Shown here: piece after piece, positions 8,450-16,108 of the stretch
How the letters are laid out: each line of letters opens with the position of its first letter
Numbering within the stretch: the stretch's first letter is position 1
Origin: Terriglobales bacterium
GTDB lineage: Bacteria; Acidobacteriota; Terriglobia; Terriglobales; Acidobacteriaceae
DNA length: 41,168 nucleotides
NCBI GenBank assembly: GCA_015655195.1
Contig: JAATFM010000197.1
Span: forward strand, 1 to 41,168
Direction: 5' to 3'
The notes under the pieces: generated by a model
Seen by the model: only the letters and a program-made list of their open reading frames with translations
Database searches by the model: none
What the model was told of the DNA's origin: nothing
Position numbers and translations under genes: made by a program

Positions 8450-9949
8450 TTATCTCCAGTAGTACCCGCCACCGACCATATAGTAGGGGCGGTAGTACAC
8501 CGGCGGATAGCCGTAGGGGGCCGGGTAGGCGTAGTAGCCGGGGCCGGGGCGGCGGTAGAGCTGCGGTCCGCCCTGATACATGCCCTGCGCCAGCCGTGCA
8601 GCCTCGTCCTTGCTGACGGGGTCGACCGTGATGGGCGCGGTGAGCTGGAACCTCACCAGCGCCTCGGCGGGAATCCAGGCGCGGGGGTTGGGAGTGGCTG
8701 CCGAAGCCGCTGTGCCGACCGTGGCGCCGGCGCCGGCCCCGATGGCCGCTCCACTGCCGCCGCCCGCCGCGCCGCCGATGAGGGCGCCGAGAAGCGCGCC
8801 GCCAATGGCATTACCTACGGTGCGACCGGCCTTGTTCGGGCTCTTTACGCGGAATACGTCGGAGTTGAGGGGATAGTTCTTGCCACCCAGGTCGAGCGAG
8901 ACCAGCCGGAGGCCCAGCTCAGCCGAGCCGGCAAGCTGGCCGGAGTGCTGCACGTCGGTCACGACGCCGTGAATGGTGGCGCCGAGCGGAATGGCGAGGA
9001 AGCCGTTGACGGATACGTCGCGAATGACCGTGAAGTCAATTGGCGTGCCGGGCGTGGCGCGCTTGGAGTCCACGTTGTTCGTGGTGCGAAGCTGGAGGAC
9101 CGTTCCGGGATTGAGCGTGACCGGGCCAGTGGGAATCGCGAAGCTCGGCGCGGGCTGATAAGGCTGCTGCTGGCCACCGTAGGGGCCTTGTCCGTAACCC
9201 TGCTGGCCGTAACCGCCCTGGGGCGGCAGAGGCGGATAACCGGGGCCGTAGCCAGGACCATTACCCGGACCGGGATACGCCGGGCGTCCGCTCGTCGGCG
9301 GAGGCGGTGGATAGCCGGGCTGGCTGCTTCCCTGCTGCGGATAGCCGTTGGGCTGTTGTGGATAGCCGGGCTGCTGCTGTTGGGGGTAGCCGTTGGGCTG
9401 CTGCGGGTAGCCGTTCGGAGGCGGGGCCTGCTGTGGGTTTGGCTGGTCTCCGGGCTGAGGATAGTTCGGATCGGATGGGTAGCCGGGCTGTGCGCTTCCC
9501 TGCTGCGGATAGCCGGGCTGCTGCCCAGATTGCTGTGCAGCGGCCTGGTCGTCGTCCTCCGGCGCGGGCAGATTGTCGGCGTTGGCCGCGTCGGCGGGAT
9601 TGCCGACCTTGAGGTTGTTCACCACGCCGCCCACGCCGGGAACCTTGGCGACAATCGATTGGGCAAGCTGCTTGTTCGCGTCAGCCGAGACGGTGCCGGA
9701 GAGCGTGACCTTGCCCTGGATGGTGGCGGCGGTGATGAGGTCGTCTTTGAGGGCCTGCGACTCATCGAGGGCCTGCACGACATCCATTTCGATCTGGCCG
9801 TCGCTGCGCTGACCGCTGGGTTGCGAGGGCTGCGCTGGCTGCTGCTGCGCGGCGAGGGGAGCTGGGGTGAAAGCCGTGCAAGAAAGAACCAGCGCCGAGG
9901 CCAGGGTCAGCGCCGCGGGCTGCAAGTTACGAAGCGATTGGAGTTTCAT
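8450..9949 (-). CDS. exported BON-domain protein with PGYPQQ repeats and glycine zipper
   Basis: A 499-residue envelope protein with a signal peptide to about residue 35 (hydrophobic run then APLAAQQQ). A BON domain lies at roughly 52-118 (ALKDDLITAATIQGKVTLSG, VPGVGGVVNNLKV), expected to bind phospholipid or other membranes. A low-complexity Pro/Gln/Gly/Tyr region of PGYPQQ/NGYPQQ units spans about 140-280. A globular region follows with FLAIPLGATIHGVV, resembling conjugation or outer-membrane proteins of the TrbI kind. Near 375-415 is a glycine-zipper stretch (GGALLGALIGGAAGGGSGAA), and the C-terminus is Tyr/Pro-rich. Function is unknown; an envelope-stabilising role is an inference. It has its own terminator and probably its own promoter in the gap upstream. 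Confidence 0.82.
   Translation of the reverse strand: MKLQSLRNLQPAALTLASALVLSCTAFTPAPLAAQQQPAQPSQPSGQRSDGQIEMDVVQALDESQALKDDLITAATIQGKVTLSGTVSADANKQLAQSIVAKVPGVGGVVNNLKVGNPADAANADNLPAPEDDDQAAAQQSGQQPGYPQQGSAQPGYPSDPNYPQPGDQPNPQQAPPPNGYPQQPNGYPQQQQPGYPQQPNGYPQQGSSQPGYPPPPPTSGRPAYPGPGNGPGYGPGYPPLPPQGGYGQQGYGQGPYGGQQQPYQPAPSFAIPTGPVTLNPGTVLQLRTTNNVDSKRATPGTPIDFTVIRDVSVNGFLAIPLGATIHGVVTDVQHSGQLAGSAELGLRLVSLDLGGKNYPLNSDVFRVKSPNKAGRTVGNAIGGALLGALIGGAAGGGSGAAIGAGAGATVGTAASAATPNPRAWIPAEALVRFQLTAPITVDPVSKDEAARLAQGMYQGGPQLYRRPGPGYYAYPAPYGYPPVYYRPYYMVGGGYYWR
9300..9530 (-). repeat. PGYPQQ-coding tandem repeat region
   Basis: Within the BON-protein gene the plus strand shows repeated TGCTGCGGATAGCC(G/C)-like units, encoding (P/N)GYPQQ on the minus strand. 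Units vary in length and are interrupted. Such regions change length easily by slippage, so copy number may differ between strains. Confidence 0.7.
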
Positions 9950-10165
9950 TTGAGAATCTCTCCTCCCACGAGAGTTGGATGCGCCTGCCCGGGTAGTTAG
10001 ATGGGAATTTAGCGCAATTCATCACTTGGAGTAGACACGGAAAGGCGGGAAAAGTTGTTGTGGCGGAAAAAGGGACTCGGGGAACAGGGACCGAGGGTTT
10101 TTTAGATAAACGGCAAAGACTATAAAAGGCTTTCAATATCCCACTTTGCACGTAACTTCTGTATT

Positions 10166-10205
10166 GTCCCACCCTTGCGCCGGAAAGGACGCAAGGACGG
10201 GGCAC
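10166..10205. repeat. palindrome, CCCACCCTTGCG type (copy 4)
   Basis: CCTTGCG (10173-10179) pairs with CGCAAGG (10190-10196). The outer sequence GTCCCACC ... GACGGGGCA matches the layout of the element inside trmD at 5388. It is intergenic. Confidence 0.6.
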
Positions 10206-10343
10206 GGAAGCGTGGTGGAAAAACCAACCGCGTATCCTTCGCCCCGCCCGAAATACGGCTACGCTCAGGATGACACCGCATTCATGGTGCGTACTTTGGA
10301 GACAGGACACTAGCCGGAAAAGGCGGGGGTGGCGAAGGTTCGT

Positions 10344-10380
10344 GGTGCCCCAGGTCCCAAAACCAGGGACCTGGGCACCC
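10344..10380. repeat. palindrome with GGCACCC flank (copy 5)
   Basis: GGTGCC(C)CAGGTCCC (10344-10358) pairs with GGGACCTGGGCACC (10366-10379), with one bulged C. The right flank is GGGCACCCGATCTTT, the same as beside the copies at 2670 and 6182. It is intergenic, about 50 bases beyond the kinase stop. Confidence 0.65.
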
Positions 10381-10404
10381 GATCTTTATTGCCACGCATC
10401 GCAG

Positions 10405-10456
10405 CTTGTTCCCTTGTTCCCTTGTTCCCTACTCCCTGCTGCCTACTCCCTGCTTT
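10405..10456. repeat. short tandem repeats at the kinase 3' end
   Basis: Three 8-base units CTTGTTCC (10405-10428) are followed by two 14-base units starting CTACTCCCTGCT (10429-10456). The second set forms the last codons and the stop of the histidine kinase gene, so its C-terminus is set by the repeat. Confidence 0.8.
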
Positions 10457-12318
10457 TCCGCGGCCGCAGCTTGCGTCTGTGGGGCTAGCGATTCGTCGTC
10501 GGGAAGAAATATCTGGAAGACGGTGCCGGATGGACCGTTTCCGTCGGCCGCACGGCTGTGGACGCCGATATGTCCGTGATGCTTCTGGATGATCTCGTGG
10601 CTCACCCACAGGCCGAGGCCGGTTCCGGTGGATTCCTTGGTGGTAAAAAAGGCCTCGAAGATACGCTCGCGGACCTCACGAGACATGCCGACTCCGGTAT
10701 CGGCGACGGTAAAGCGCACGCCGCGCGGAGCGGACGAGCACCAGCCCTGCGAGGGGTGAGCGCGAACGATGATGCGACCGCCGGGAGGAACGGCGTCAAT
10801 CGCGTTGCCGAGCAGGTTGGCAAAGACCTGGCGGATCTCGCCCGAGTAGCAGAAGAGCGTTTCCTGCGGGTCAAAGTCGCGCTCAACCGTGATGCTCTGG
10901 TTGTTGAGGCGGCTCTTGTAGAGGTCGAGGACCGAATCGATCAGCTCGGCGAGCGTGGCGCGGGCCGGCAGCGTGGACTGGCGGTAGAAGCGGAGCGTCT
11001 GCTGGGCGATCTCCGAGACGCGCTTCACCTCGTGCTCGGCCATGTCTACATAGTTTCTTGCCGCATCGTCTAGGGTGGTGAAATTGCGCAGCAGGAAAAG
11101 GATGTTGGTGAGCGCTTCCAGGGGGTTGTTGATCTCGTGGGCAATGGAAGCGGCAAGCCGGCCCGTTGCGGCCAGCTTTTCCGTCTTGCGCAGGGTCTCT
11201 TCGGCGCGGACGCGCTCGCTTACGTCGCGGACAATCATGCCCGCCCAGCGGACCTGCCCCGGAGCGGTCAGCACGGGGTAAACGCTCACCAGCCAGGTCC
11301 ATGCACGGCTGGGAATCGTTACATCGCCGGCGATCTCGACCTCGGCGGCTACCGGAATCTCCTCGGCAAAGACGCGACGGAAGAACTCTTCGAGGCGCTC
11401 GGCGGAGTGGGCCGGCATGATGGCCGCGACGGTGCGGCCAAGATGACGGCTCAGCGGCAGGCCGGTAAGCGCCGCAAAGACCTGGTTGACGCGGACGATG
11501 CGAAGATTGCGGTCCACAAAGGCCAGGCCGATGGGAGCGTTGGCCAGCATGGAGTCGAGCAGAGAAAGAGTGTCATTGAGTCCGGCACGCTGCTCCGCGA
11601 TGGAGGCGACCATGCGGTTAAAAGCGAGAATCAGGTCGCCGAACTCGTTCTTTGCCGTGACCGGCAGTGGGAAATCTCCGCCGCCCTGCTGCATCGACAT
11701 CAACGAGCGGGTGCCGGCGTGGAGCAGCGTGAGCGGCCGCGAGATGCGCCGCGCCACGAGCCAGGCCAGCGCCGTGGAAACTACAATCCACGCGCCGCCG
11801 AAGAACAGGCAGGCGCGCAGCAGGTCGGCGATCTGGTCCTTGACCAGTTTGCGGTCGTCCTCCACCCAGGCGTAGCCACGCAGCGAGGAATCAATATAGA
11901 TGGGCCGCACGCTCTCCATGCGGTCGCCGGCGAAGTGGAATACGAGCGGCGCGTCGCCGGCGATGTGCCCGATCTGGGCCAGTTCTTCTGCGCCAAGAGT
12001 CCCGCCCTGCGGGTTGTCTGAGCCGGCAACGAGCACCTTGCCCTGCGGATCCGTGATGCGCGCCTGGGAGACGCTGGGAGAGGCGGCTTCCATCTTGACC
12101 GCAAGCGCCATCTGGTCGGGGCGCTCGTCCACGATGGTCTGGCGCGCCTGCACGGCAAGCGACGAGGCCTGGTGTTCGAGCCGTGATACGGCGCGGTCCT
12201 CGGCTTCGCGCTGCTCGTGGTGTACAAGCAGAAGCGCAAAAAGGGCGATGGAGATCGTCTCAATCAGGACGAGACTCAGAAGCATCTGCCATCGGATGGT
12301 GCGAGGCCACCGGAACAT
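10429..12318 (-). CDS. PAS-domain sensor histidine kinase
   Basis: A 629-residue membrane sensor kinase. A helix at about 11-31, a periplasmic sensor region to about 165, and a second helix near 168-190 precede a HAMP linker (about 190-243) and a PAS domain (about 255-370, LLDSMLANAPIGLAFVD). The phospho-acceptor is His394 in ASIAHEINNP. The ATP-binding domain shows the N box NLLGNAID (501-508), DTGVGM (540-545) and GTGLGLW (566-572). No response regulator gene is adjacent, so it is an orphan kinase by position. Its last residues (about 620-629) derive from a tandem repeat and are unlikely to matter for function. The signal it senses is not evident. Confidence 0.92.
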   Translation of the reverse strand: MFRWPRTIRWQMLLSLVLIETISIALFALLLVHHEQREAEDRAVSRLEHQASSLAVQARQTIVDERPDQMALAVKMEAASPSVSQARITDPQGKVLVAGSDNPQGGTLGAEELAQIGHIAGDAPLVFHFAGDRMESVRPIYIDSSLRGYAWVEDDRKLVKDQIADLLRACLFFGGAWIVVSTALAWLVARRISRPLTLLHAGTRSLMSMQQGGGDFPLPVTAKNEFGDLILAFNRMVASIAEQRAGLNDTLSLLDSMLANAPIGLAFVDRNLRIVRVNQVFAALTGLPLSRHLGRTVAAIMPAHSAERLEEFFRRVFAEEIPVAAEVEIAGDVTIPSRAWTWLVSVYPVLTAPGQVRWAGMIVRDVSERVRAEETLRKTEKLAATGRLAASIAHEINNPLEALTNILFLLRNFTTLDDAARNYVDMAEHEVKRVSEIAQQTLRFYRQSTLPARATLAELIDSVLDLYKSRLNNQSITVERDFDPQETLFCYSGEIRQVFANLLGNAIDAVPPGGRIIVRAHPSQGWCSSAPRGVRFTVADTGVGMSREVRERIFEAFFTTKESTGTGLGLWVSHEIIQKHHGHIGVHSRAADGNGPSGTVFQIFLPDDESLAPQTQAAAAEKQGVGSRE

Positions 12319-12397
12319 GAACCCAACCTTTACGGAGAAAAAAGAGTTCCCAGCGCGTCACCCAAGTGTAGCGGAAATGCTGCGTTGCGTGCTCGGT

Positions 12398-13447
12398 TTA
12401 CTTCTGCTTCGCAATGAGTGCCTGGGCGATCTGGCGGCCGTGAAAGCGGCCGTTCTCAATGAAGATTTCATTGGTGCGCGCCCCGGCCACAATCACGCCG
12501 GCGAGATAGATGCCGGGCACGTTGCTTTCGAGCGTCTCCGGATCGCAAACCGGCAGCCGGTCCGGGCCTTCCATACGCACTCCCATGCTTTCGAGAAAGT
12601 CGAAATCCGGGCGGTAGCCGATCATGGCGAAGACAAAGTCATTCGGCAGAACGACGCGCCCGGCGGGCGTTTCGAGCGTTGCCGTGTCGGGAGCGATTTC
12701 CGTCACGCTGGAGTTGAAATAGGCGCGGACTTCGCCGTTCTTGATGCGGTTTTCGATGTCCGGCTTGATCCAGTATTTGACGTGGCGGTGAATCTCCGCC
12801 TCGCGGTGAACGAGTGTGACGCGTGCGCCGTGGCGCCAGAGCTCAAGCGCCGCAATGGCCGCCGAGTTCTTGCCACCGATGATGAGAACATCTGTGCCGA
12901 AGTAAGGGTGCGGGTCGTTGTAGTAATGATGGACCTTGGGCAAATCTTCGCCGGGAATGTCGAGATAGTTCGGTAGGTCATAGTAGCCCGTTGCAATGGC
13001 CAGCTTTCGTGCGCGAAGCGTGCTTGCGCGGCCGAACCGGTCGGCGAGATGCACGGAGAAATTGCCGTCCGCGCCGGCCACGCGCCCCACTCGCTGGTAC
13101 TGGCGGATGTCGAGCTTGTAGTGCGCGGCTACGTGCCGGTAGTACTCCAGCGCCTCGTTGCGCGCGGGCTTGGCGTTGGGGCTGGGAAACGGGATGTCAC
13201 CGATTTCGAGCAGTTCCGAGGTGGTGAAAAACGTCATGTGCGAGGGATAGTGGAAGAGCGAGTTGCAGACGCAGCCCTTATCGACGATCACGGCCCGCAG
13301 CCCGGCACGCTGCGCCTCAATGGCGCAGGCCAGGCCCGTGGGCCCCGCACCGATTACAAGCAGATCGAAGAGGGTTTCCGGGGCAGGCTTGTCAGGAGTG
13401 GTCAGCGGTGTGGCGTCAGGAACGGAATCAGGCGGAAAATGCGGCAT
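12398..13447 (-). CDS. ypdA: YpdA-type FAD/NAD(P)-binding disulfide reductase
   Basis: A 349-residue flavoprotein. The FAD-binding motif GAGPTGLACAIEAQRAG lies near residues 33-49, VDKGCVCNSLFHYPSHMTFF holds the family-typical Cys region, and a second nucleotide-binding motif LIIGGKNSAAIAALEL is near the middle. AMIGYRPDFDFLESMG and GIYLAGVIVAGARTNEIFIENG close it. In Firmicutes YpdA reduces oxidised bacillithiol using NADPH; the same role here is inferred from family membership. The gene is transcribed away from the VapBC region, with only 78 bases between the divergent starts. The kinase gene upstream of 12318 follows in the same orientation, 79 bases downstream of the ypdA stop. Confidence 0.85.
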   Translation of the reverse strand: MPHFPPDSVPDATPLTTPDKPAPETLFDLLVIGAGPTGLACAIEAQRAGLRAVIVDKGCVCNSLFHYPSHMTFFTTSELLEIGDIPFPSPNAKPARNEALEYYRHVAAHYKLDIRQYQRVGRVAGADGNFSVHLADRFGRASTLRARKLAIATGYYDLPNYLDIPGEDLPKVHHYYNDPHPYFGTDVLIIGGKNSAAIAALELWRHGARVTLVHREAEIHRHVKYWIKPDIENRIKNGEVRAYFNSSVTEIAPDTATLETPAGRVVLPNDFVFAMIGYRPDFDFLESMGVRMEGPDRLPVCDPETLESNVPGIYLAGVIVAGARTNEIFIENGRFHGRQIAQALIAKQK

Positions 13448-13525
13448 GACTCTAGATTAGGGGATTAGCTGAGGATACGGTAAGGATGAAACGATGGTAG
13501 AATTATGTAAATAGAAGGTGGAACG

Positions 13526-13708
13526 GTGGAAAGCGAGAAAAGTGAGACTGCTATTGATATTGAGGCGACAGAAGAGAAGCCTAAGAAGAATCGATATCAG
13601 TTGCTGATGGAATTTTCCGAATATGCTGCTCCCCTGTTCCGCGACGGAAAGACCTCGAAGGAGCTTATGGACGAGTTGTATGACGATGAGACCGGATTGC
13701 CGAAGTAA
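13526..13708 (+). CDS. mini-protein resembling the VapB C-terminal tail
   Basis: A 60-residue acidic/lysine-rich protein starting at a GTG at 13526, with AAGGTGG just upstream. Its last 17 residues, SKELMDELYDDETGLPK, match the last 16 of the next gene's product, SKELFDELYDEDGLPK. The part before that (LLMEFSEYAAPLF) is loosely similar to VapB residues just before its tail. The N-terminal DNA-binding part of VapB is absent. It lies 24 bases before vapB and is probably co-transcribed with vapBC. It could be an extra toxin-binding peptide, or a degenerate duplicate antitoxin. The start codon is the least certain part. Confidence 0.6.
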   Translation: MESEKSETAIDIEATEEKPKKNRYQLLMEFSEYAAPLFRDGKTSKELMDELYDDETGLPK

Positions 13709-13732
13709 CAGATTAGGAAGGGAGTCAAAGGA

Positions 13733-13990
13733 ATGAGCCTGAATCTTAAAAACAAAGAAGCTGAGAGTCTTGCCAGAGCATTGGCACAGCGCACAGGCGA
13801 GAGCCTGACTCTTGCAGTGACCGTGGCCCTCAAGGAGCGACTGGAGCGGCAAACCGAAGAGTCGCAACGCGCAAGCCGACGTGAGCGAATGCTGGAGATC
13901 GTGGAGCGTACGGCTGCGCATGTTCAGGACCACAGGCCTTCCAAGGAACTCTTCGACGAGCTATATGACGAGGACGGTCTTCCGAAATGA
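13733..13990 (+). CDS. vapB: VapB-type antitoxin (Rv0623-like)
   Basis: An 85-residue antitoxin. The N-terminal MSLNLKNKEAESLARALAQ and GESLTLAVTVALKERLER match the Rv0623-like transcription-factor family of VapB proteins, giving ribbon-helix-helix type DNA binding. The C-terminal acidic tail ends KELFDELYDEDGLPK and would wrap the toxin. Its stop overlaps the vapC start by four bases (ATGA), which is standard for coupled TA pairs. A GGAAGGGAG site precedes the ATG. It probably represses its own promoter, which would lie in the 78-base gap upstream of the mini-ORF. Confidence 0.88.
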   Translation: MSLNLKNKEAESLARALAQRTGESLTLAVTVALKERLERQTEESQRASRRERMLEIVERTAAHVQDHRPSKELFDELYDEDGLPK

Positions 13991-14379
13991 TCGTCGACTC
14001 GTCTGCGATGGTTGCCATCCTGAAAAAAGAGCCCGATTGGCGGAAGTATTTCGATGCCATCGAAGCGGCCAAGTATGTCAGGCTTTCCGCGGCGTCCTAT
14101 CTAGAGACTTCGATTGTGATGGACAAGGAACCGAATGCGATTACCCGCGCCGGACTCGATCAGTTCATTGCGGAATCGCATATTTTGATCGAACCTGTCA
14201 CAGACGAGCAGGCACGGATTGCGCGGCAGGCGCACAAAGACTTTGGCAAAGGCAGCGGCCACCGCGCCAAGCTGAACTTCGGCGATTGCTTCAGCTACGC
14301 GTTGGCGCGAGTGAAGCGCGAGCCGATTCTCTTCAAGGGCGATGACTTTGTGCATACCGACCTGCGGCCCGCGGTGTGA
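13987..14379 (+). CDS. vapC: VapC-type PIN-domain ribonuclease toxin
   Basis: A 130-residue PIN-domain protein. The four acidic residues expected to hold the catalytic metal are visible: Asp4 in MIVDSSA, Glu40 in SYLET, Asp100 in NFGDCFSYALA, and Asp119 in FKGDDF. The length is normal for VapC. These toxins cut tRNA or rRNA when freed from the antitoxin. It is translationally coupled to vapB. Nothing suggests inactivation. Confidence 0.93.
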   Translation: MIVDSSAMVAILKKEPDWRKYFDAIEAAKYVRLSAASYLETSIVMDKEPNAITRAGLDQFIAESHILIEPVTDEQARIARQAHKDFGKGSGHRAKLNFGDCFSYALARVKREPILFKGDDFVHTDLRPAV

Positions 14380-14460
14380 GCGACATCACCCGGCGTATTT
14401 GGAAAACAGCATGGTTCATCCGTTACCCTGATAGCGTCCAATCAATAGGAGCTTCTACGC

Positions 14461-15987
14461 ATGACGGTTATCAGGCAGGACGATTTCATCGCCACGGTTG
14501 CGGGCGCTCTGCAGTACATCAGCTACTACCACCCGGTTGACTACATTACCAGTCTCGCCAAAGCCTATGAGCGCGAGCAATCGCCGGCGGCGCGCGACGC
14601 TATGGCGCAGATTCTCATCAACAGCCGCATGTGCGCCGAGGGCCATCGGCCCATCTGCCAGGACACGGGGATCGTGAACGTCTTCCTGAAGGTTGGCATG
14701 GATGTGAAGTTCGAGGCCACGCCGGGCGAGGAGCTTTTGGACCTGCAAGACATGGTCGATGCCGGCGTTCGGAAGGCCTATCTCGACCCGGACAACACGC
14801 TGCGCGCTTCCCTGCAGGCCGACCCGGCTGGGGCGCGCAAGAATACCAAGGACAATACACCGGCTGTGGTGAATGTCGAGCTGGTGCGCGGCAGCACGGT
14901 CGAGATTACCGTGGCGGCCAAGGGTGGAGGGTCGGAGGCTAAGTCGAAGTTCGCCATGCTGAACCCGTCGGATTCCATCGTCGAGTGGGTTTTGAAAACT
15001 GTCCCGACGATGGGGGCTGGATGGTGCCCGCCGGGAATGCTCGGCATTGGCATTGGCGGCACAGCGGAAAAAGCGATGCTGCTGGCCAAGCAATCGCTCA
15101 TGGATCCGATCGACATTCAGGATTTGATTGCCCGCGGCCCGCAAACGACCGCCGAAAAGCTGCGCGTGGAACTCTACGACAAGGTAAACCGGCTCGGCAT
15201 CGGCGCGCAGGGCCTGGGCGGGCTTACGACGGTTCTCGACGTGAAGGTGCTCGACACGCCGGCGCACGCTGCCAACCTGCCCGTGGCAATGATTCCCAAC
15301 TGCGCGGCCACTCGACATGCGCATGTCGTCCTCGACGGCTCCGGCCCGGTTTATCTCGATCCGCCGAGCCTCAGCGACTGGCCGAAGCTGACCTATGACG
15401 TGAGCGGAGCGAGGCGCGTGAACCTCGATACCGTGACACGCGAGGAAGCGGACACATGGAAGCCGGGCGAAGTGCTGCTGCTCAACGGCAAGCTGCTCAC
15501 TGGCCGAGATGCGGCGCATAAACGCATGACAGATATGCTGTCTCGCGGAGAAAAGCTGCCTGTAGACTTCACTGGACGCTTTATCTACTACGTTGGACCG
15601 GTTGATGCGGTGCGCGATGAAATCATTGGGCCCGCGGGACCGACGACGGCGACGCGCATGGACAAATTCACGCGCCAGATGCTGGCTGAGACTGGCCTGC
15701 TCGGCATGATCGGCAAGGCCGAGCGCGGACCGACGGCGATTGAGGCAATACGGGAGTTTGGCGCGGTCTACCTGATGGCCGTGGGCGGCGCGGCTTACCT
15801 TGTCTCGAAGGCGATCAAGGCATCGAAGCGGCTAGCCTTCGACGACCTCGGCATGGAAGGCATCTACGAGTTCGAGGTACAGGACATGCCCGTGACCGTG
15901 GCCGTGGACGCCAAGGGCACAAGCGTACACCAGACCGGCCCGGCCGAGTGGCAGCGGAGGATTGCGGGGATTCCGATCTTGCAGTGA
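14461..15987 (+). CDS. fumA: class I fumarate hydratase
   Basis: An iron-sulfur fumarase of 508 residues interconverting fumarate and malate in the citric acid cycle. Probable ligands of the 4Fe-4S cluster are Cys66 (PICQDTG), Cys189 (GWCPPGM) and Cys281 (NCAATRH). The alpha and beta parts are fused in one chain, as in E. coli FumA, whereas many bacteria split them. The C-terminal part shows LTGRDAAHKRM, YVGPVDAV and GPTTATRMDKF. The start ATG at 14461 has an AGGAG site upstream. It is a single gene with a strong terminator after it and the VapBC pair before it. Confidence 0.93.
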   Translation: MTVIRQDDFIATVAGALQYISYYHPVDYITSLAKAYEREQSPAARDAMAQILINSRMCAEGHRPICQDTGIVNVFLKVGMDVKFEATPGEELLDLQDMVDAGVRKAYLDPDNTLRASLQADPAGARKNTKDNTPAVVNVELVRGSTVEITVAAKGGGSEAKSKFAMLNPSDSIVEWVLKTVPTMGAGWCPPGMLGIGIGGTAEKAMLLAKQSLMDPIDIQDLIARGPQTTAEKLRVELYDKVNRLGIGAQGLGGLTTVLDVKVLDTPAHAANLPVAMIPNCAATRHAHVVLDGSGPVYLDPPSLSDWPKLTYDVSGARRVNLDTVTREEADTWKPGEVLLLNGKLLTGRDAAHKRMTDMLSRGEKLPVDFTGRFIYYVGPVDAVRDEIIGPAGPTTATRMDKFTRQMLAETGLLGMIGKAERGPTAIEAIREFGAVYLMAVGGAAYLVSKAIKASKRLAFDDLGMEGIYEFEVQDMPVTVAVDAKGTSVHQTGPAEWQRRIAGIPILQ

Positions 15988-16042
15988 TTACAGTGGCCAG
16001 AGATCAGTTTTCGTCGTGCGAAATCGAGCGATTCGCATATAG

Positions 16043-16079
16043 GAACGGGCATCCTGAATCAGGATGCCCGTTCTTTTTT
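16043..16079 (+). terminator. intrinsic terminator after fumarase
   Basis: GAACGGGCATCCTGA (16043-16057) pairs with its complement at 16059-16073 and is followed by a run of T to 16079. It lies 56 bases past the fumarase stop and 30 bases before the end of the convergent beta-barrel gene. The T-run fits the plus strand best. Confidence 0.88.
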
Positions 16080-16108
16080 ACCGATCACTGACTGCTGATC
16101 TCTGCTTT

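Larger units (their letters stand above)
9950..10428. other. 480-base gap with repeats, no gene seen
   Basis: The gap lies between the kinase stop and the BON-protein start, both on the minus strand. It contains two palindromic elements (10166-10205 and 10344-10380) and the start of a short tandem-repeat tract (from 10405). It must hold the promoter of the BON-protein gene, which I cannot place with confidence. Short open frames here have no recognisable content. Confidence 0.6.

Noticed and set aside
9300-9530. Regular repeats first considered as a CRISPR array
   Set aside because: The units are short, contiguous and in frame with PGYPQQ codons; there are no spacers of constant length and no cas genes.
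8945-10000. 351-residue plus-strand frame opposite the BON-protein gene
   Set aside because: It consists of Leu/Arg/Val runs that mirror the PGYPQQ repeats; no signal, motif or ribosome site.
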